Part shown: piece by piece, positions 7,101 through 9,823 of the stretch
Numbering within the stretch: position 1 is the stretch's first letter
Layout: every line of letters starts with the position of its first letter
Source: Acidobacteriota bacterium
GTDB taxonomy: Bacteria; Acidobacteriota; Terriglobia; Acidiferrales; UBA7541
Assembly (NCBI GenBank): GCA_016179005.1
Contig: JACOSF010000193.1
Span: forward strand, 1-9,823
DNA length: 9,823 bases
Reading direction: 5' to 3'
Translations under genes and position numbers: made by a program
The notes under the pieces: generated by a model
Databases searched by the model: none
Told to the model about the DNA's origin: nothing
What the model saw: only the letters and a program-made list of their open reading frames with translations

Positions 7101-7727
7101 CTGATGAGCGGCATGGACATCAAGGTGCTGATCCTGGATACGCAGGTGTACTCCAACACCGGCGGGCAGACGTCCACGGCGACGTTCACGTCGCAGGACG
7201 CCAAAATGGCGGCGTTCGGCAAGGCGCAGCCAGGGAAGAAGGAACAGCGCAAAGAAATCGCGCAGATCCTGATGATGCACCCGCACGTGTTCATTGCGCA
7301 GACCACTGCGGCGCACATCAACCACTTCTACAAATCGGTGATGGCGGCGAACGAGTACCCGGGCCCGGCGGTAGTGGTCTGCTACACAAGCTGCATGCCG
7401 GAGCACGGCGTGGCCGACGACCGGGCCGGCGCGCAGGCGCGGCTGGCGGTGGATTCGCGCACCTTCCCGATGATGATTTACGATCCGCGTAAGGGCGAAA
7501 AAATCCGCGAGTGCCTGAGCCTGCAGGGAAATCCGGCGATGAAGGAAGACTGGTTCACGGAGCCGAAGTCGGGCCAGCCGGTGAACTTCGTCGCATTTGC
7601 GAAGACCGAAGGGCGCTTCGCGCGGCACTTTGATGCGGAAGGAAATCCGGACGAGACCTTGCAGCAGGCGCAGGCCGGGCGACTGGAAAACTGGCGGCGG
7701 CTGCAGGAGCTCGCCGGATTGCGGTAA
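4194..7727 (+). CDS. nifJ: Pyruvate:ferredoxin (flavodoxin) oxidoreductase, single-chain multidomain form
   Basis: A 1177-residue cytoplasmic enzyme that oxidatively decarboxylates pyruvate with CoA to acetyl-CoA and CO2, passing electrons to ferredoxin or flavodoxin; it can work in reverse. Domains in order: TPP pyrimidine-binding domain (YPITPSTPMGDG 47-58, Thr50 and Arg133 at the places of the pyruvate-contacting Thr and Arg); middle domain with ELTGRAY and the ETAE/RPFPAREI stretch; gamma-like domain around 440-640; 2x[4Fe-4S] ferredoxin domain with Cys725/728/731/735 and Cys799/802/805/809; C-terminal TPP domain with GDG (954-956), SNTGGQ (987-992) and the proximal-cluster cysteines Cys870, Cys873, Cys903 and Cys1067. 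All cofactor ligands are present and the length is normal. Start: ATG 4194 with GAGGGG six bases upstream; an upstream TTG at 4158 lacks support. The gamma-like domain has GGFGSVTTNK (445-454) where usual NifJ has GADGTVGANK. Another 2-oxoacid substrate is possible. It is followed 11 bases later by a stress-protein gene. Confidence 0.92.
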   Translation: MASSFLTETVPASSSRKVRFPGMLTTTDGSGAVVWVESHIAQGACAYPITPSTPMGDGFAVEYSNGKKNLWGERLEFLEPESEHSSASACEGYALAGGRVSNFTSGQGLILMKEVLYVISGKRLPVVFHIGARALTSHSLNVHAGHDDVMGVADVGWGMLFGRNAQEAADLALIARRAAEDSETPFMNIQDGFLTTHTLETILLPEPEMMKEFVGAPAEKVRKLFDPQNPVMSGVVQNQDSYMKGKVAQRHFYERVAPALRNAMQQFGELTGRAYNFVRAYRMEDAEYAFIGLGSMLETAEATVDYLRGKGMKIGAIHVTSFRPFPAREIVELLKNCRAASVIERCDVPLAESNPLTTEVKAALADGMSEGILARMPEIFSGVAGLGGRDTRPGHFVAAAENMARGAQGKKFFILGVKHADAIEATVDPDVRPENAYSMRGHSVGGFGSVTTNKVIASVASDLFGLYAQAFPKYGSEKKGLPTNYYLTLAGEPIRLHAELNIVDFVAIQDQNAFLSGDPLVGLLPGGIIYLQSNQPADKVWASLPGAVRQTIRERKLRLFALDAQRIAKESSSRMDLQVRMQGIVLMGAFLRLTPFGERAGLDEERLFSSLEKTLTKYFGKRGGQVVADNLSAARRGYSEVAEILPPAEELKSEAKKPWQSLPMAGELMPENFCEHIIGSYARGRETDLEADEYVARSLMPPSSALHRSFRTLAPEIPAFSFQACVGCMECVNECPDTAILAKVVEPGVLEERLAKIERLDLRESVKQCFSTTNKYFELLVKKGEAGGLFGIFVDPDKCKGCGECVVVCGTHNALKMVPKTDVDLGHFDVAMDLYRHLPDTPAKFINEKALGDMMLAQRAQLFAGGAGSCMGCGEVTAVRQMLAATGFQYGAENMGIVAATGCNTVFSSTYPFNPFAVPWTNSLFENAPADAMGVRLRWDQEGHNQRRLWVIGGDGALYDIGFGSLSRMLMSGMDIKVLILDTQVYSNTGGQTSTATFTSQDAKMAAFGKAQPGKKEQRKEIAQILMMHPHVFIAQTTAAHINHFYKSVMAANEYPGPAVVVCYTSCMPEHGVADDRAGAQARLAVDSRTFPMMIYDPRKGEKIRECLSLQGNPAMKEDWFTEPKSGQPVNFVAFAKTEGRFARHFDAEGNPDETLQQAQAGRLENWRRLQELAGLR

Positions 7728-7738
7728 GGAGTCAGCAA

Positions 7739-8566
7739 GTGGCGGCGCCAACTTTGAAGCGGGCGGAAAGCACTTCGCACGTTTCGTTGAGGAATATTCT
7801 GCTGGCGACGGATTTTTCGCACTCGTCCGACGCGGCGCTGGCGCACGCCGCGAGCATCGCGCGGCGGTACGACGCGAAGATGTTCGTGGCGCACGTGATC
7901 CGTCCGGATGTGTACCAACTCGTGCCGCCGGAAGTAACCACCATCACGCTGGAGCAGACGCGGCGTTACGCCGAGCAGCAAATGGCCGGCTTGCTGATTT
8001 CCGGAAAACTTCGCGATATTCCCCATCAGGTGCTGCTGGGCACCGGCGAGCTGTGGCCGGTGATTTCGGAAATGCTCGGGCAGCACGAGATTGATCTGAT
8101 CGTGGTGGGTACGCACGGGCGCACCGGCGTGCGCAAGCTGCTGCTGGGGTCGGCGGCGGAAGAAATTTTCCGCCTAGCGTCGTGCCCGGTGCTGACGGTG
8201 GGACCAAAGGTCGCGGTGCCGGAAGGCGCGGCGCTCGCGCCGGACCCGCTCAGCCGGCGGCGGTTTCTCTACGCCACGGATTTCACCGCGCATTCCGAGC
8301 GGGCCGCGGCGTACGCGGTTTCGCTGGCACAGGAAAATCAGGCGCACTTGACGCTGCTGCACGTGGTACAGGAAACCTCGGATGTTTCGCCGCACAACCG
8401 CGCGCGTATGGTGGAGTTCTTTACCAAACGGTTGCGCGAACTGCTGCCCGACGAGGCGGAGATGTGGTGCGGCACTTGCCGCCGGCCACGGCGTACAAAG
8501 TGGTCTGCCAGGCGCACTGCCCCGTGCTCACCGTCCGCGGATAATTCTATTTCGCGGAAATCCTGA
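7739..8566 (+). CDS. Universal stress protein, tandem UspA type, second domain broken
   Basis: Predicted cytoplasmic nucleotide-binding stress protein, 275 residues as read. Start is GTG at 7739; AAGGAG (7726-7731) overlaps the stop of the upstream oxidoreductase gene, so the two form an operon. Domain 1 (about 17-154) is intact: ILLATDFS with Asp25, and the ATP-binding G-x2-G-x9-G-S pattern at Gly124, Gly127, Gly137, Ser138, ending in CPVLTVGP. Domain 2 starts normally (FLYATDFT with Asp181, LLHVV) up to about Cys244 (8468-8470). After that this frame gives an unrelated Arg/Ser-rich tail to 8566. The expected end of a second domain, HLPPATAYKVVCQAHCPVLTV, is readable in another frame at 8473-8541 and stops at 8544. 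About 40 residues, including the second glycine motif, are missing. The gene therefore carries an internal deletion with frameshift, or an assembly error. Tandem USP assignment is firm; whether the product functions is unclear. Confidence 0.85.
   Translation: MAAPTLKRAESTSHVSLRNILLATDFSHSSDAALAHAASIARRYDAKMFVAHVIRPDVYQLVPPEVTTITLEQTRRYAEQQMAGLLISGKLRDIPHQVLLGTGELWPVISEMLGQHEIDLIVVGTHGRTGVRKLLLGSAAEEIFRLASCPVLTVGPKVAVPEGAALAPDPLSRRRFLYATDFTAHSERAAAYAVSLAQENQAHLTLLHVVQETSDVSPHNRARMVEFFTKRLRELLPDEAEMWCGTCRRPRRTKWSARRTAPCSPSADNSISRKS
8473..8544 (+). pseudogene. Out-of-frame C-terminal remnant of the universal stress protein
   Basis: In the frame shifted by two relative to the stress-protein start, codons 8473-8541 encode HLPPATAYKVVCQAHCPVLTV plus RG and then TAA (8542-8544). 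This is the usual last helix and strand of a USP domain and mirrors the end of domain 1 (IFRLASCPVLTV). It has no start signal of its own. It ends two bases before the stop codon of the convergent hydrolase gene, the natural gene boundary expected if the stress protein were intact. Confidence 0.7.
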
Positions 8567-9686
8567 GCAATTCTTCCAAATATTGCTTCCAGACGCGGGC
8601 GCGGGTGTGCGTGCCGTGGCCGCGAGTCTCGTCGGAAATGGGAATGAGGATGAAGCGGCCGCGCTTCACTTTGGCGATTTCGCGCTCGGCGATGCCCAGC
8701 TCGGGCGGGTTGATGAAGTCGTCGGCGGAATTGATGAACATCACCGGCACGAGGATTTTGTCGAGCTGCGGCGCGGGGTTGTAGTTGCGCGAGGCGTCCA
8801 CCTGAAAGAGGAAATCGTTGGCGTCCGTGGAGGCGAGCCGGGCCTGCAGCTGGTCGTCGAGGTACTTTTCGGCCTGCGCGCGTGTGGGAAGATTTTTCTG
8901 CATTTGCAGCGGGGCGCTGCCAGCGATGAGCAGCATGTAGATGGCGGTGCGCAGGCCGCGCGGCTGCGCGGTGTAGTCGCCGTTCTGCCATTCGGGGTCG
9001 GTGCGGATGGCGTCCAGGGACATTTTTCGCCACATGCGGTTGCGCCCGGCGATTTCGACGGGGAGGCAGGCAAGCGGCATCAGCGCGTCCATGAAGTCAG
9101 GATATGTTTCGCTCCACACGAAGGAATGCATGCAACCCATGGAAGTGCCCATGACCAGGCGGAGATGATTCACGCCGAGGCCCTCGCTGAGGAGCAGGTG
9201 CTGCGCGCGAACCATGTCGTCGTAGTCGTAGTGCGGAAACTTGGCGCGCAGACCCTCGCTGGGCTTGCTGGAGCGCCCATGGCCGACGTTGTCGGGGAGG
9301 ATAATGAAGTAGCGCGTGGCGTCGAGAAGCTGGCCCGGGCCGAACAGCTCGCCGGCAAATTGCTGCTGTAAGAACTGGCGGCCGGAGCCGCCCGTGCCGT
9401 GGAGGATGAGCACGGCGTTGGTGACGCGGCCGGAAGCGTCGCGTTGCGGCGTGCCCAGCGTGGCGTAGTGCAAATTCATTTGCGGCAGCACTTCGCCGGA
9501 GCCGAAGCGGAAATCTTTGACGGCGAAATCGCCGTCTTTTGGCGGCGGCCAGGTGGGAGCAGCGGGCTGCTGGGGCGGCGGAGTTCCGCTTTGCGCATGT
9601 GTGCGCGGCGGCACACCGAGAACAAAAATCGCGGTTGCCGTGAGTAGAATTGCTCTCTGCCACATCTTCGAAGAAATTGTGCGCAT
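8547..9686 (-). CDS. Exported MetX-like alpha/beta hydrolase
   Basis: A 379-residue alpha/beta-hydrolase related to the homoserine O-acetyltransferase (MetX) family. Start chosen: ATG at 9686, with GGGGG upstream and a signal peptide directly after it: basic MRTISSKMWQR, hydrophobic AILLTATAIFVLGV, and a likely cleavage after THA (Ala31). A longer reading from 9743 would bury this signal peptide. Then a Pro-rich linker, and the fold: oxyanion stretch HGTGGSG (96-102), nucleophile elbow GTSMGCM with Ser182, acid Asp323 in INSADDFINPP, and His357 in RGHGTHT. The Ser-Asp-His triad is therefore complete. A periplasmic or secreted location argues against methionine synthesis, so an esterase or acyltransferase acting on an unknown substrate is more likely. 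It is transcribed alone, convergent with the stress-protein gene; there is no room for a terminator between the intended stops. Confidence 0.85.
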   Translation of the reverse strand: MRTISSKMWQRAILLTATAIFVLGVPPRTHAQSGTPPPQQPAAPTWPPPKDGDFAVKDFRFGSGEVLPQMNLHYATLGTPQRDASGRVTNAVLILHGTGGSGRQFLQQQFAGELFGPGQLLDATRYFIILPDNVGHGRSSKPSEGLRAKFPHYDYDDMVRAQHLLLSEGLGVNHLRLVMGTSMGCMHSFVWSETYPDFMDALMPLACLPVEIAGRNRMWRKMSLDAIRTDPEWQNGDYTAQPRGLRTAIYMLLIAGSAPLQMQKNLPTRAQAEKYLDDQLQARLASTDANDFLFQVDASRNYNPAPQLDKILVPVMFINSADDFINPPELGIAEREIAKVKRGRFILIPISDETRGHGTHTRARVWKQYLEELLRISAK

Positions 9687-9823
9687 TGTTCTGCCCCCTA
9701 AACTGTGGAGGCACAGCGTACGCTGCGATGAGGCGCGATGCAACTTCGGGGATTGAAAGAAGGGATCGAGTGAATTGGTAGCGGTACCGGGAATCTTGAA
9801 AATCCGCCGAAGGCGGAGAAACC
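9687..9823. other. Upstream region of the hydrolase gene
   Basis: This 137-bp stretch holds the 5' leader of the hydrolase gene and the terminator of a gene beyond the right edge. A 12-bp perfect palindrome CAGCGTACGCTG lies at 9714-9725, 28 bases upstream of the hydrolase start, and could be an operator. A TTGCAT and TACGCT pair on the minus strand is spaced by 17 bases but matches the sigma-70 consensus poorly, so no promoter is called. Confidence 0.4.
9799..9817 (-). terminator. Intrinsic terminator of a gene right of the window
   Basis: On the minus strand TCCGCC-TTC-GGCGGA (9817-9803) forms a perfect 6-bp stem and is followed by TTTT (9802-9799). It would end a leftward transcript entering from beyond the right edge and separates it from the hydrolase gene. 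The T-run is short. Confidence 0.5.

Noticed and set aside
8382..9371. 329-codon plus-strand frame opposite the hydrolase gene
   Set aside because: Antisense shadow; the minus strand encodes a complete alpha/beta hydrolase with triad and signal peptide.

Overview
The window is GC-rich and gene-dense, and its protein families look like those of a soil-type Acidobacteriota (Terriglobia-like). The lineage call is inferred from the style of the proteins (tandem universal stress protein, exported MetX-like hydrolase, YwiC-like protein, divergent pyruvate:ferredoxin oxidoreductase) and no taxonomic marker is present. No rRNA, tRNA, CRISPR array, transposase or phage gene was seen.

Layout: (1) 1-1106, minus strand: 5' part of hemA (glutamyl-tRNA reductase), running off the left edge. 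(2) 1107-2054: a long stretch without a convincing gene. It holds a nested inverted repeat in the hemA leader, a sigma-54-like -24/-12 site, several perfect hairpins and an 18-bp perfect palindrome. (3) 2055-2852, plus: a YwiC-like membrane protein, followed by an intrinsic terminator that is part of a composite repeat. (4) 2965-3893, minus: a two-gene operon, hemerythrin-like HHE protein then GNAT acetyltransferase, with a 4-bp stop/start overlap. (5) 3894-4193: divergent intergenic region. (6) 4194-7727, plus: one large gene for a full-length, multidomain pyruvate:ferredoxin oxidoreductase of an unusual sequence type. (7) 7739-8566, plus: a universal stress protein in the same operon, whose second domain is broken by an internal deletion and frameshift. 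(8) 8547-9686, minus: an exported MetX-like alpha/beta hydrolase, convergent with the stress protein. (9) 9687-9823: its upstream region, with the terminator of a gene beyond the right edge.

The coherent part is the centre. An oxygen-sensitive, TPP- and Fe-S-dependent 2-oxoacid oxidoreductase is co-transcribed with a stress protein and faces, across a shared 300-bp region, a hemerythrin-like protein of a family that can bind O2, NO or iron. This suggests a locus for low-oxygen energy metabolism and redox protection, which is inference from context. The clearest anomaly is the damaged second domain of the stress protein: about 40 residues, including its nucleotide-binding glycine motif, are missing, and the intact end of the domain is readable in another frame. 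I found no clear evidence for a wholly new system. The best leads are the divergent oxidoreductase, the broken stress protein, and the structured gene-free region at 1107-2054.
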